Shown here piece after piece: positions 1 through 7,177 of a stretch of DNA of 14,146 nucleotides. This stretch comes from Clostridia bacterium (GTDB taxonomy: Bacteria; Bacillota; Clostridia; UMGS1810), in the NCBI GenBank assembly GCA_017629325.1, contig JAGBXL010000048.1:1-14146 (forward strand), written 5' to 3'. The stretch's first letter is position 1. Each line of letters opens with the position of its first letter. The notes below the pieces were generated by a model, which was not told the origin of the DNA, ran no database searches, and saw only the letters and a program-made list of their open reading frames with translations. The position numbers and the translations under genes were made by a program.

Positions 1-299
1 ATTCCAAGGGTGAGTGAAAACAAAATGGCACTTTTGCAGAATTTAAGATTTTTATAAAGAGCTTTTGATTTGAGGCTTTCCTTTTCAATAAACACCGCAT
101 CTTCGCCTTTTTCAAGGTCAAAAAAAGCATAGCTTCCCTTTGGTAAGGCCGTCATTTTTACAAGAGGTAAGAATTTATCCAAAAGATTTTGTATATTTGA
201 ATCTTCCTCTTTACACGCCATATATCTTAATATTTCTTTTCTTGGTGGATTTATATTTTCGCCATTAAAAACATGAGAATAAACAGTGTTTTTTATCAT
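1..299 (-). CDS. MetH reactivation-domain-like protein (partial, 3' end outside window)
   Basis: The first 99 codons of a minus-strand gene are visible, and the frame stays open to the window edge. The protein starts MIKNTVYSHV, then has an INPPRKEILRYM stretch (residues 16-27) and LKFCKSAILFSLTLG (85-99). These match the pattern of small clostridial proteins related to the activation (AdoMet-binding) domain of cobalamin-dependent methionine synthase, where an EvLRY-like helix is followed by an LxxCDKAVLxxATLG-like strand. Such proteins are thought to take part in reductive reactivation of the B12 enzyme and often lie near metH. The start at 299 is supported by AAGGAT six bases upstream and by the lack of an earlier in-frame start with a good ribosome site. 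The family call is from pattern memory on a partial protein; no metH is visible to confirm it. Confidence 0.55.
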   Translation of the reverse strand, partial: MIKNTVYSHVFNGENINPPRKEILRYMACKEEDSNIQNLLDKFLPLVKMTALPKGSYAFFDLEKGEDAVFIEKESLKSKALYKNLKFCKSAILFSLTLG

Positions 300-371
300 C
301 GATTTATCCTTAAAATAAAATTTTATATGTTAATTATATAATAAGATTGCATAATTTTCAATACAAGCAAT

Positions 372-407
372 AAAAAAAGAGGCTTCAATAGGTGAGCCCC
401 TTTTTTT
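372..407 (-). terminator. Terminator of the Asn/Gln-rich gene
   Basis: On the minus strand, GGGGCT pairs with AGCCTC around a 10-base loop and is followed by seven T. One pair is G-U on the minus strand but would be an A-C mismatch on the plus strand, so the hairpin favours minus-strand transcription. A-runs and T-runs flank both sides and lengthen the stem. Confidence 0.75.
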
Positions 408-419
408 ATTTTAATATAA

Positions 420-539
420 TTAGTTGTTCTGGTTATTATTCTGATTGTTGTTCTGGTTCTGGTTGTTCTGGTTGTTCTGGTTCTGGTTGTTTTGGTTGTT
501 GTTGTTATTATTGTTTTTCTGGTTTTCAAATTTTTTCAT
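420..539 (-). CDS. 39-residue Asn/Gln-only small protein
   Basis: This is a short gene I do not recognise. It encodes MKKFENQK followed by 31 residues that are all Asn or Gln (23 N, 8 Q in that tail), ending in TAA. Three things argue that it is a real gene rather than a microsatellite. A full GGAGGTG Shine-Dalgarno lies seven bases before the ATG (547-553). A rho-independent terminator at 372-407 follows the stop by 12 bases and pairs better on this strand. The head carries charged and aromatic residues before the homogeneous tail. Codon use is odd for AT-rich DNA: 19 of 24 Asn codons are AAC and 8 of 9 Gln codons are CAG, as expected if the tail grew by expansion of AAC/CAG units. There is no signal peptide, cysteine or membrane segment. 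Such a tail is prion-like in composition. Function is unknown. No convincing minus-strand promoter was found; a TATAAT at 555-560 is too close to the SD. Confidence 0.65.
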   Translation of the reverse strand: MKKFENQKNNNNNNNQNNQNQNNQNNQNQNNNQNNNQNN

Positions 540-546
540 TTAATAA

Positions 547-553
547 CACCTCC
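547..553 (-). promoter_or_regulatory. Perfect Shine-Dalgarno of the Asn/Gln-rich gene
   Basis: GGAGGTG on the minus strand, seven bases from the ATG at 539. It decides the start and frame of the small gene against the two other open frames across the same repeat. Confidence 0.75.
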
Positions 554-620
554 GATTATATTGTTGCCTTTTCACAAAAAAAAATTCAAATTTTTAAAAA
601 TCAGTTTTTGTCATTTAAAC

Positions 621-649
621 TTGAAAAAAATATAAACTTATGATATACT
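621..649 (+). promoter_or_regulatory. Sigma-A promoter of pssA-psd
   Basis: TTGAAA (621-626), a 17-base spacer, and TATACT (644-649) with TG at the extended -10 position (641-642). The predicted start is near 656, about 30 bases before the pssA ATG. Confidence 0.8.
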
Positions 650-685
650 GCACTTTGTAATGAAGTGTGATTTTGAGGTGGAATT

Positions 686-1320
686 ATGATAGGTTATTAT
701 AATGTATCTGTAATACTAACATATATCAGTCTTTTTTCCGCGGTTTATGGCATGACAGAAGCCTTAAGGGGTGATCCTAAGGTGGCTCTTATATGCCTTA
801 TGTTCTGCGGTCTTTGCGATATGTTCGACGGCACCATTGCCAGAAAATGCAAACGCACTCCCGATGAAGAAAGCTTTGGAATCCAAATAGATTCTCTTTG
901 CGATTTGGTGTGCTTTGGTGTTTTCCCTGCTATGCTTGGCTATGGTATAAAAGATATTTCGGTTAGTTCCTTAGATATTTTTGCTTCAGCTATTTTTGTT
1001 CTTGCAGCTATTATAAGGCTTGGCTATTTTAATGTTCAGGAGATTAACCGTAAGCATGAAACGGCGGCAAAAGGGAATATTACGAAGGTCTTCCCGTAAC
1101 AAGTGTGTCGCTTCTTTTACCCGTAATATTCCTTATGGGCAGATATATAAAAAGAATATCCACAATAAATATATATAGTGTGGCTTTAATGCTCATTGCA
1201 GTAGCCTTTGTTTCAAAATTTAAAATTAAAAAACCATATATGCATGGTCTTATAGCCACGGCATTTATTGGCCTTGTGGTATTTTTGCTTATTTTAAAAG
1301 AAGGGGACAAAATTATATAA
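686..1320 (+). pseudogene. pssA: CDP-diacylglycerol-serine O-phosphatidyltransferase, apparent -1 frameshift
   Basis: The product would transfer a phosphatidyl group from CDP-diacylglycerol to L-serine in the membrane, making phosphatidylserine for Psd. The CDP-alcohol phosphotransferase signature is present at about residues 45-75: DMFDGTIAR, then FGIQIDSLCDLV, giving DGxxAR...GxxxDxxxD with the long spacer I associate with clostridial PssA. The first reading frame runs from the ATG at 686 (GAGGTGG upstream) to a stop ending at 1099. The rest of the family's C-terminus, including the expected REYYEGLPVT segment and three hydrophobic segments, continues in the -1 frame to a stop ending at 1320. 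The break lies in AAAAGGG near 1070-1076, where one missing base (most simply one A) would restore a single protein of about 210 residues. It is either a real mutation, an assembly error in a homopolymer, or much less likely programmed slippage. The last base of its stop is the first base of the psd ATG, implying translational coupling. Confidence 0.8.
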
Positions 1321-2123
1321 TGTCTAAGCTATACACAACCTTTGCAGGAAGAATGCTTCTTAAAATATTAACTGCACCTGCCGTCTCAAAGATGGCAGGT
1401 TCCTTTATGGAAAGCTTTCTTTCAAAATTTATTATAGAGCCTTTTATAAAGAAAAATAAAATAGATATGAGCGATTATAAAATAGAAAACTGGAAATGCT
1501 TTAATCATTTTTTCACAAGAAATCTCCGTCCCGGCAAAAGACCGATAGATATGAACCCTGTGTCTTTAATATCGCCTTGCGACGGGTATTTAACTGTTTA
1601 TAATATTTCCGATGATTCAAGCTTTGAAATTAAAAATTCTGTTTACACTTTAGACGAGCTTTTAATGGATTCCAATTTGGCATCTGAGTATCACGGAGGA
1701 CTATGTTTGGTTTTCAGGCTCACTCCATCTGATTATCACCGCTATATTTACCCTGATACAGGGGCTAAACTTAAAAATACCTACATTCCCGGAATTTTTC
1801 ACACAGTTCGCCCCGTAGCCTTTAAAAAATATCCGGTTTTTAAAACCAATAGCCGCGAATACACCGTTCTTGGCACCAATAATTTTGATGATGTGGTGTT
1901 TATGGAAGTGGGAGCTATGATGGTTGGAAAAATAGTTAACTACCATCAGGAATATAATTTTACAAAAGGCGAAGAAAAAGGCAGATTTGAATTTGGTGGC
2001 TCAACAATTATTATGCTTATAAAAAAAGATGTTGCACTCATAGATACAGAAATTAAATCTGCAAGCAACAGGGGAGAGGAATACAAAGTTAAACTTGGCG
2101 AAAGCATAGGAGTTAGAATATAG
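1320..2123 (+). CDS. psd: Phosphatidylserine decarboxylase proenzyme
   Basis: This enzyme decarboxylates phosphatidylserine to phosphatidylethanolamine at the membrane, the step after PssA. At 267 residues it has the family landmarks in order: FNHFFTR (61-67), SPCDG (85-89, matching the SPADG-type Asp motif), DYHRY (138-142), FHTVRPVA (160-167), VGKIVN (202-207) and FEFGGSTI (223-230). Self-cleavage is expected between Gly227 and Ser228, turning Ser228 into the pyruvoyl cofactor and giving a long beta chain and a short alpha chain. One oddity: in the E. coli enzyme the motif reads DYHRVH, and its second His (His147) belongs to the catalytic triad. Here that position is Ile143. This may be a clostridial subfamily trait. 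The ATG overlaps the pssA stop by one base and the promoter is shared. Confidence 0.93.
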   Translation: MSKLYTTFAGRMLLKILTAPAVSKMAGSFMESFLSKFIIEPFIKKNKIDMSDYKIENWKCFNHFFTRNLRPGKRPIDMNPVSLISPCDGYLTVYNISDDSSFEIKNSVYTLDELLMDSNLASEYHGGLCLVFRLTPSDYHRYIYPDTGAKLKNTYIPGIFHTVRPVAFKKYPVFKTNSREYTVLGTNNFDDVVFMEVGAMMVGKIVNYHQEYNFTKGEEKGRFEFGGSTIIMLIKKDVALIDTEIKSASNRGEEYKVKLGESIGVRI

Positions 2124-2131
2124 AAAAAGAT

Positions 2132-2159
2132 ATTAGCATAAAATATGCTAATGTTTTTT
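2132..2159 (+). terminator. Terminator after psd
   Basis: ATTAGCATA (2132-2140), a three-base loop, TATGCTAAT (2144-2152), then G and a T-run. Nine perfect base pairs, eight bases after the psd stop. Confidence 0.85.
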
Positions 2160-2160
2160 A

Positions 2161-2190
2161 GTGAATAGGTAATAGTGAAGAGTGAATAGA
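2161..2190. repeat. Degenerate short direct repeats (GTGAATAG-like)
   Basis: Three near-copies of a GTGAATA/GTGAAGA unit lie between two terminator hairpins. The AGTGAATA unit occurs twice exactly (2160-2167 and 2181-2188). It is noncoding and looks like the remnant of a dispersed repeat rather than an operator. Confidence 0.4.
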
Positions 2191-2197
2191 AATGGTT

Positions 2198-2227
2198 GAA
2201 ATCCGCACAATATGCGGATTTCTTTTT
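2198..2227 (+). terminator. Second terminator-like hairpin upstream of the gntR operon
   Basis: GAAATCCGCA (2198-2207) pairs perfectly with TGCGGATTTC (2213-2222) around a five-base loop and is followed by five T. It would insulate the regulator operon from read-through out of psd. Its arms resemble the hairpin at 10490-10514 (8 of 10 arm positions identical, same loop length). Confidence 0.75.
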
Positions 2228-2243
2228 GTTTATCAAAAAACTC

Positions 2244-2272
2244 TTGACAAAACAAAAAATATGGTGTATCCT
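2244..2272 (+). promoter_or_regulatory. Sigma-A promoter of the GntR-ABC operon
   Basis: TTGACA (2244-2249), a 17-base spacer, TATCCT (2267-2272). The predicted start falls at about 2279, inside the inverted repeat that follows, which suits repression by the first gene product. Confidence 0.82.
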
Positions 2273-2299
2273 AACTGTACTAGAACACATAATACAGTT
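2273..2299 (+). promoter_or_regulatory. Probable operator for the GntR/YtrA regulator
   Basis: AACTGTA (2273-2279) and TACAGTT (2293-2299) form a perfect 7-base inverted repeat with a 13-base spacer, directly after the -10 box and over the predicted start. YtrA-type regulators commonly bind palindromes over their own promoter; assignment to this regulator is inference from position. Confidence 0.65.
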
Positions 2300-2315
2300 G
2301 GAAAGGGGAGATAAA

Positions 2316-2684
2316 ATGATAAAGCTAGATTTCAAAGACGGTAAAAGCCTTCATGAGCAAATAGAAGACGGATTTAAAAACCTTATTATAAATAAAATCC
2401 TTGCCGAAAATGAGCAGCTTCCATCGGTGAGAGAGCTTTCGCTCACTCTAACCGTTAATCCCAACACAGTGCAAAAGGCATATAAAGAACTGGAAAACGA
2501 TGGCTTTATATATAGCATAAAGGGTAGGGGTAATTTTGTTGCTCCGGTATCTTTCACAAAGGATAGCAAAAAAATAAATGAACTCTACGATAACCTTGAA
2601 AGCTCCATAAAAGCTCTTATTTATCTTGGAGAAGATGCAGATAAAATAGATGAATTTATAAAAAAGGTAAAGGAGGATATGTAA
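2316..2684 (+). CDS. GntR-family transcriptional regulator, YtrA subfamily
   Basis: This is a 122-residue DNA-binding repressor expected to control its own operon. A winged helix-turn-helix fills about residues 10-75, with the typical LPSVRELSLTLTVNPNTVQK recognition region and the FIYSIKGRGNFV wing. Only a short helical tail (about 85-122) follows instead of a large effector domain, which defines the YtrA-like group. That tail usually serves for dimerisation. The start at 2316 is chosen because AAGGGGAG lies six bases upstream and the family begins with an 'x-x-LDFKDGKSLHEQI'-like segment. A longer in-frame extension back to 2196 would run through a terminator and the promoter. The stop directly abuts the ATPase ATG. 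YtrA-type operons are often induced by cell-envelope-active compounds, but no inducer can be read here. Confidence 0.92.
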   Translation: MIKLDFKDGKSLHEQIEDGFKNLIINKILAENEQLPSVRELSLTLTVNPNTVQKAYKELENDGFIYSIKGRGNFVAPVSFTKDSKKINELYDNLESSIKALIYLGEDADKIDEFIKKVKEDM

Positions 2685-3584
2685 ATGATAAAGCTCACAA
2701 ATGTTACAAAATCGTTTGATGGTTTTAAAGCTTTAAATGGTTTTAGCTGCCATATAAGAAAGGGCACAATTTATGGCTTGGTAGGCCCCAACGGTGCCGG
2801 AAAAACAACTGCCATAAACCATATAAATGGCTCTTTAAAAGAGGATAGCGGCTCTGTTAAGATAGGCGGACAAGAGGTTTATGAAAACGAAGAAATAAAA
2901 AAAGAAATTTTAAATATATCAGACGAATGGTTTTATTTTTCTACCTACACAATAAAACAAATGGCTTTATTTTATAAGGATATTTACAAATCTTTTTCTA
3001 CCGAAAGATATGAAAAATTAAAAGAAGTTTTTAAGCTAGACGAAAAAAAGCAAATAAGAAAGCTCTCCAAGGGTCAAAAAAAACAGGTTGCATTCTGGCT
3101 TAGCCTTTCGGCAATGCCAAAGGTTCTTATTTTAGATGAGCCACTCGATGGCTTGGACCCTGTTATGAGAAAGCAGGTTTTAAATTTAGTTATTGCCGAT
3201 GTTGCCGACAGAGAAATGACTGTTCTTGTTTCTTCTCATAATTTAAGAGAGCTTGAAGATATCTGTGATTGGGTAGGCATAATCCATGAGGGTAAAATAA
3301 TTGCCGAAAAGCCCCTTGATGATTTAAAGGGTAGCGTTTTTAAGCTTCAGCTTTCGTTTAAAGAAGATGTAGAGGAATTTATAAATTCTCTGCCAGGGCT
3401 TATGCACGTTTCAAAAATTGGCTCTGTTTATAGTATTATTGTTAAGGGTAATCCCGAAGAAACACAAAACATAATAAAAACAAAAGAACCTATTCTTATG
3501 GAAAGAATAAGCCTTACATTAGAAGAGGTATTTATCTATGAGTTGGGAGGTTTGGGATATGATTTCAAAAACATCATTTTTTAA
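2685..3584 (+). CDS. ABC transporter ATP-binding protein (YtrB/BcrA-like)
   Basis: This cytoplasmic ATPase powers the permease encoded next to it. Its 299 residues contain Walker A GPNGAGKT (34-41), the ABC signature LSKGQ (127-131), Walker B VLILDEP (147-153, catalytic Glu152), a D-loop and the switch His185 in SSHNL. The Q-loop region reads ISDEWFYF (78-85), with Asp where the usual Gln stands. Residues from about 215 form a C-terminal extension typical of BcrA/YtrB-like subunits. The SD is AGGAGG at 2671-2676, inside the end of the regulator gene. Its 3' end overlaps the permease. With a GntR regulator and a membrane partner this forms a standard three-gene envelope-stress or peptide/antibiotic-responsive ABC module. 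The substrate cannot be told. Confidence 0.93.
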   Translation: MIKLTNVTKSFDGFKALNGFSCHIRKGTIYGLVGPNGAGKTTAINHINGSLKEDSGSVKIGGQEVYENEEIKKEILNISDEWFYFSTYTIKQMALFYKDIYKSFSTERYEKLKEVFKLDEKKQIRKLSKGQKKQVAFWLSLSAMPKVLILDEPLDGLDPVMRKQVLNLVIADVADREMTVLVSSHNLRELEDICDWVGIIHEGKIIAEKPLDDLKGSVFKLQLSFKEDVEEFINSLPGLMHVSKIGSVYSIIVKGNPEETQNIIKTKEPILMERISLTLEEVFIYELGGLGYDFKNIIF

Positions 3585-5304
3585 TAAAGGAATATATAAA
3601 TCAACACTTAAAAGATTTGCCTGGGGCAGCGTTCTTTATTTTGCAGTTCTGTTTTTATCAACAACCCTTTCAATCCTTCTTAGCACAGATATTCATTATT
3701 TGCATGTGCCCCACGATTATTTTCAAAATAATCCCCTGATTTTCAGAAATAATTATTTTGTTATTCCCATGCTATTGGCAATAGCTACCCCAACTGTTGT
3801 GGCTGCACTTGTTTTCAGGTTTATTCATTCCAAAAATCAGGCAATATTTTCGCATAGCCTGCCTATATCCAGAAAAGCGAACTACATATCTTCTGTTTTA
3901 GCATCGCTCACACTTATGCTTGTGCCAATATTATTAAACGCTTTATCACTTATGCTGGTTTGCCTGTGTGGATATGGAAACTATTATACAATGGCTGATT
4001 GTGTTTTATGGATATTCTATAATATATATGTTATTTTTATAATGTTTTCATGTGCATGCTTTGCCGTGAGCCTCACAGGAAACGGCTTTGCTGCAATAAT
4101 AATTAATTTTATTATTCACATTTTCCTCTTTATTCTTGCAGCTTCCTTTGAATCTATGGCAGAAAGCTTTATATATGGCTATGCGGGAATGGATACTTTG
4201 TTTGAAAGAATAGCAAATAATAATTTTGCATATTTTGCATTTTCTCTCTCAGACACCCATTTTCGTGAAAGAATAGAGCTTTTTAAGCTTATAGAATTTG
4301 CTCTTGCCTCGATGGTTCTTTACTTAACATCATATTGTCTTTATAAAAAAAGAAGGCTCGAAACCGCAGGCGATGTTGCAGGCTTTAAGTGTTTAAACAG
4401 CATATTTAAATATTTTGTTACTTTTCTTGCCACAGCATTATGTTTCACAGTGTTTTCATCATATATAGGTGAGAAGAATGTGGTTTTTATAGTTATTGTT
4501 GCAATAGTGAGTGTGGTTTGTTATGTGGCTTTGGAAATGATTTTAAAGAAAACCTTTAATGTGTTTTATTCATGGAAGGGCTACCTTGTTTTTGCCTCGC
4601 TTTTTACGGTTATGATTGTTTTCATATCGCAAACATCTTTTATGGGATTTGAAACCCGCGTTCCTAAATCAGACGAAATAAAAGAGGCAACAGTATATAA
4701 TTATTATCATAAAAGCGAAGAACCCTTTACCTCAAACGAAGAAGTCATTGATATGGCAATAAAGCTTCATCATGAATTTACAGACGGAGAAATCCCCAAA
4801 ATAAAAGGCAGAGTTAATTTTACCCCCGATGAAGCTCTTACAAATCTTCATATAAAATATAAGCTCAAAGACGGAAGCACTTTAGATAGAAAATACACAG
4901 TTACTTTAAATAAATCAACTCTTGTTATGAACGATTTTTATAAAATAGACGAATATAAGAAAAAGAGCGAAATTATCTTTACCGAAGATTCTAAAATAAC
5001 AAATGCCTTTATTGATTATGAAAACAAAATTGATAATTATGAAGAATTGATTGAAGAAATCCGTAAAGATGTTTTAAACCTTGATTATAGCGAACTTTAT
5101 CCCGAAAACTACGATGGATATGAAACAATTTATTCAATAAGACTTCAGTATAACACAGAGCCTGAGCATCTATCAGAGGGCGAGGCAATTGTAAATTATA
5201 ACCATATATCTATTAACCAAAGATATGTAAATGCAATAAAATGGCTTAATGAAAATGGATATTCAAAATATAAGAGAGTATCCACAGAGGTATATGTAGA
5301 CTAA
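3559..5304 (+). CDS. ABC transporter permease with large C-terminal extracytoplasmic domain
   Basis: This is a 581-residue membrane partner of the preceding ATPase. About nine hydrophobic segments can be seen (roughly 25-43, 68-87, 112-135, 150-172, 177-195, 245-262, 285-301, 308-329 and 343-360). A soluble, Asp/Glu/Lys-rich tail of about 215 residues follows (366-581). This resembles Firmicutes ABC-2-type permeases found beside YtrA regulators that carry a C-terminal domain annotated, as I recall, as DUF6449; that name is from memory and untested. The start at 3559 has GGAGG eight bases upstream, whereas an earlier ATG at 3538 has a weaker site. Either way it overlaps the ATPase gene (26 bases from 3559), implying coupled translation. 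A strong terminator follows directly. Confidence 0.85.
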   Translation: MISKTSFFNKGIYKSTLKRFAWGSVLYFAVLFLSTTLSILLSTDIHYLHVPHDYFQNNPLIFRNNYFVIPMLLAIATPTVVAALVFRFIHSKNQAIFSHSLPISRKANYISSVLASLTLMLVPILLNALSLMLVCLCGYGNYYTMADCVLWIFYNIYVIFIMFSCACFAVSLTGNGFAAIIINFIIHIFLFILAASFESMAESFIYGYAGMDTLFERIANNNFAYFAFSLSDTHFRERIELFKLIEFALASMVLYLTSYCLYKKRRLETAGDVAGFKCLNSIFKYFVTFLATALCFTVFSSYIGEKNVVFIVIVAIVSVVCYVALEMILKKTFNVFYSWKGYLVFASLFTVMIVFISQTSFMGFETRVPKSDEIKEATVYNYYHKSEEPFTSNEEVIDMAIKLHHEFTDGEIPKIKGRVNFTPDEALTNLHIKYKLKDGSTLDRKYTVTLNKSTLVMNDFYKIDEYKKKSEIIFTEDSKITNAFIDYENKIDNYEELIEEIRKDVLNLDYSELYPENYDGYETIYSIRLQYNTEPEHLSEGEAIVNYNHISINQRYVNAIKWLNENGYSKYKRVSTEVYVD

Positions 5305-5310
5305 AATACA

Positions 5311-5344
5311 AAAGGCACGAAACCAATCAAGGTTTCGTGCCTTT
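5311..5344. terminator. Bidirectional terminator between convergent ABC genes
   Basis: AAAGGCACGAAACC (5311-5324) pairs perfectly over 14 bases with 5331-5344 around a six-base loop. It lies six bases after the permease stop and four bases beyond the stop of the minus-strand exporter, so it serves both. Confidence 0.88.
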
Positions 5345-5348
5345 AAAC

Positions 5349-7103
5349 TTATTCTAATGAGGTATACATTCCATATAACTTGGAATATTCCCCTTGCTTT
5401 TTAATAAGCTCCTTATGTGTGCCGCTTTCTGAAATGCCGTCTTTTGTTAAAACAATAATTTTGCTTGCATTTTTTATTGTGGTTAATCGGTGGGCAATTG
5501 TAAAGGTTGTTCTTCCTTTCGCCAGGCGTTCAAGAGATTTTTGAACAATGAGCTCGCTCTCATTATCAAGAGCACTCGTTGCTTCATCTAGAATAAGAAT
5601 AGGTGGATTTTTTAAAAACACTCTTGCAATTGAAATTCTCTGCTTCTGTCCGCCCGAAAGCTTTAAGCCTCTTTCGCCAACATAGGTGTTGTAACCTTGG
5701 GGCAGGCTCATTATAAATTCGTGGGCACCTGCATTTTTGGCGGCCTCAATTATTTCTTCATCGCTTGCCCTCTCGCAGCCGTAGATAATATTTTCTTTAA
5801 CTGTTCCGCTGAAAAGATACACATCTTGCTGAACAACACCGATGTTGTTTCTAAGGGTTTTAAGGCTTATATCTTTAATAGATTTGCCATCAATGGTAAT
5901 ATCGCCCTCTGTTAAATCATAGAAGCGGGGAATTAAATTGCAAAGTGTGGTTTTTCCTCCGCCCGATGGGCCAACAATTGCAATATTATCGCCTTTTTTA
6001 ACATCAATGCTTATATTAGATAAAACCTCTGTGTCTTTATCGGAATATGCAAAGGTAATATCTTTAAAGCATATATCACCCTCAAGGAATTCAACATCTT
6101 TTGCATTTTCGCTATCATATATATCGGGTTTTTCATTCATTATTTCATTAAATCTTTCAATACCTGTTATGCCTCTCTGGAACTGCTCAGTAAATTCAAC
6201 AAGCCTTCTTATTGAAGCAATAAGAGTTTGAATGTAGAGAAAATATGCAATTAAATCTGCCGCATTTATTTTTCCATACACCATAAAAAGTGAACCTGCA
6301 ATAAGCACTGCCACATACATTATTCCGTCGAAAAATCTTGTGGAAGAATGGAATCTTGCCATATAAACATAGGCATTCTTTTTAGAATGGTAAAATTCCA
6401 TATTTCCCTTTTCAAATTTTTCTTCTTCTTTTTCTTCGTTTGCAAAGCTTTTTACAACTCTTATTCCAAGTAGACAATCTTCAACCTGCGAATTTAATTC
6501 GCCAATCTGTTCCCTTTGCTTTTTAAAAGCATTTTTCATTCCCTTGCGGAAGAAAATAACCGAAAGCATCATAATTGGTAGAATTGCAAAAATAATAAGA
6601 GTTAAATAAAGATTAACAGAGCTAAGTATTATAAATGAGCCTATAATTTTAATTGAGCAAATAAAAATTTCTTCGGGTCCGTGGTGGGCAAATTCGGTAA
6701 TATCAAAAAGGTCGTTAGATATTCTGGACATTATCTGCCCAACCTTAGCGTTGTCATAATAGTTAAACGAAAGCTTCATAAGGTGTGAAAACATATCCCT
6801 TCTCATATCGCTTTCAATTTTAACACCCACAACATGCCCCTGATACGACATAAAATAGCACGCATAAGTATCAACAAGCCTTAAAAATAAATATAAAAGC
6901 CCAAGCTTTAAAACTGTTGAGAGCAGAAGTGCACCATCTCCAAGCTCTGCCACATTTGTTATGTGCCTCACAATCATTGGAAGCACAAGCTCGCACACTG
7001 TTGAAAGTGCGGCAAAGAAAAGGTCTAAAAGAATAATCGGGATATATGGCTTAAAATATTTCCCAAACGACTTTAAATCGCTTAAACTGTTTGTTTTTTT
7101 CAT
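5349..7103 (-). CDS. ABC exporter, fused membrane and ATPase domains (MsbA/MdlB-like)
   Basis: This is a 584-residue half-transporter with an N-terminal type I exporter membrane domain (about 1-320, six hydrophobic segments starting near 21, 60, 155, 170, 258 and 282) and a C-terminal nucleotide-binding domain. Motifs are intact: Walker A GPSGGGKT (378-385), Q-loop Gln425 (VVQQD), signature LSGGQ (482-486), Walker B ILILDEA (502-508, Glu507) and H-loop His538 (IAHRL). It should work as a dimer exporting lipids, drugs or peptides. No second half-transporter is adjacent, so a homodimer is likely, and there is no peptidase domain. The ATG has AAGGAC nine bases upstream. No convincing promoter was found directly before it. 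It is not related in sequence type to the convergent three-gene ABC operon. Confidence 0.92.
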   Translation of the reverse strand: MKKTNSLSDLKSFGKYFKPYIPIILLDLFFAALSTVCELVLPMIVRHITNVAELGDGALLLSTVLKLGLLYLFLRLVDTYACYFMSYQGHVVGVKIESDMRRDMFSHLMKLSFNYYDNAKVGQIMSRISNDLFDITEFAHHGPEEIFICSIKIIGSFIILSSVNLYLTLIIFAILPIMMLSVIFFRKGMKNAFKKQREQIGELNSQVEDCLLGIRVVKSFANEEKEEEKFEKGNMEFYHSKKNAYVYMARFHSSTRFFDGIMYVAVLIAGSLFMVYGKINAADLIAYFLYIQTLIASIRRLVEFTEQFQRGITGIERFNEIMNEKPDIYDSENAKDVEFLEGDICFKDITFAYSDKDTEVLSNISIDVKKGDNIAIVGPSGGGKTTLCNLIPRFYDLTEGDITIDGKSIKDISLKTLRNNIGVVQQDVYLFSGTVKENIIYGCERASDEEIIEAAKNAGAHEFIMSLPQGYNTYVGERGLKLSGGQKQRISIARVFLKNPPILILDEATSALDNESELIVQKSLERLAKGRTTFTIAHRLTTIKNASKIIVLTKDGISESGTHKELIKKQGEYSKLYGMYTSLE

Positions 7104-7142
7104 TTGAAAGGTCCTTCTTTCTTTTTGGAGATATAAAAATTA

Positions 7143-7171
7143 TTGACAAAACATATTTTATTATATATAAT
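7143..7171 (+). promoter_or_regulatory. Consensus promoter of the candidate antitoxin RNA
   Basis: TTGACA (7143-7148), a 17-base spacer, TATAAT (7166-7171): a perfect sigma-A promoter. No plus-strand protein gene follows, so its product should be a short RNA starting near 7178. Confidence 0.82.
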
Positions 7172-7177
7172 ATTTAT

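Noticed and set aside
323..529. Thr/Arg-rich 68-codon frame on the minus strand across the repeat
   Set aside because: It is a different frame of the Asn/Gln gene, has no SD, and runs through that gene's terminator.
420..539. Gamma-type small acid-soluble spore protein or CRISPR-like repeat
   Set aside because: Gamma-type SASPs are also Gln/Asn rich but longer and carry recognisable repeat motifs that are absent here. The units are 3-9 bases without spacers, so it is not a CRISPR.
392..643. Cys/Ser/Gly-rich plus-strand frame
   Set aside because: It is the antisense shadow of the AAC/CAG repeat, without a ribosome site, and runs through a terminator hairpin and the pssA promoter.
1060..1110. 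Programmed -1 frameshift in pssA
   Set aside because: A_AAA_GGG is not a good tandem slippery site because the Gly tRNA would mispair after slipping, and no clear stimulatory structure was seen. Mutation or assembly error is simpler.
2196..2315. Forty-residue N-terminal extension of the GntR regulator
   Set aside because: It would be translated from inside a terminator and across the promoter. The start at 2316 has a strong SD and family-typical N-terminus.
3538..3558. Earlier ATG of the permease
   Set aside because: The ATG at 3559 has GGAGG at ideal spacing; the earlier one has a weaker site, though it cannot be fully excluded.
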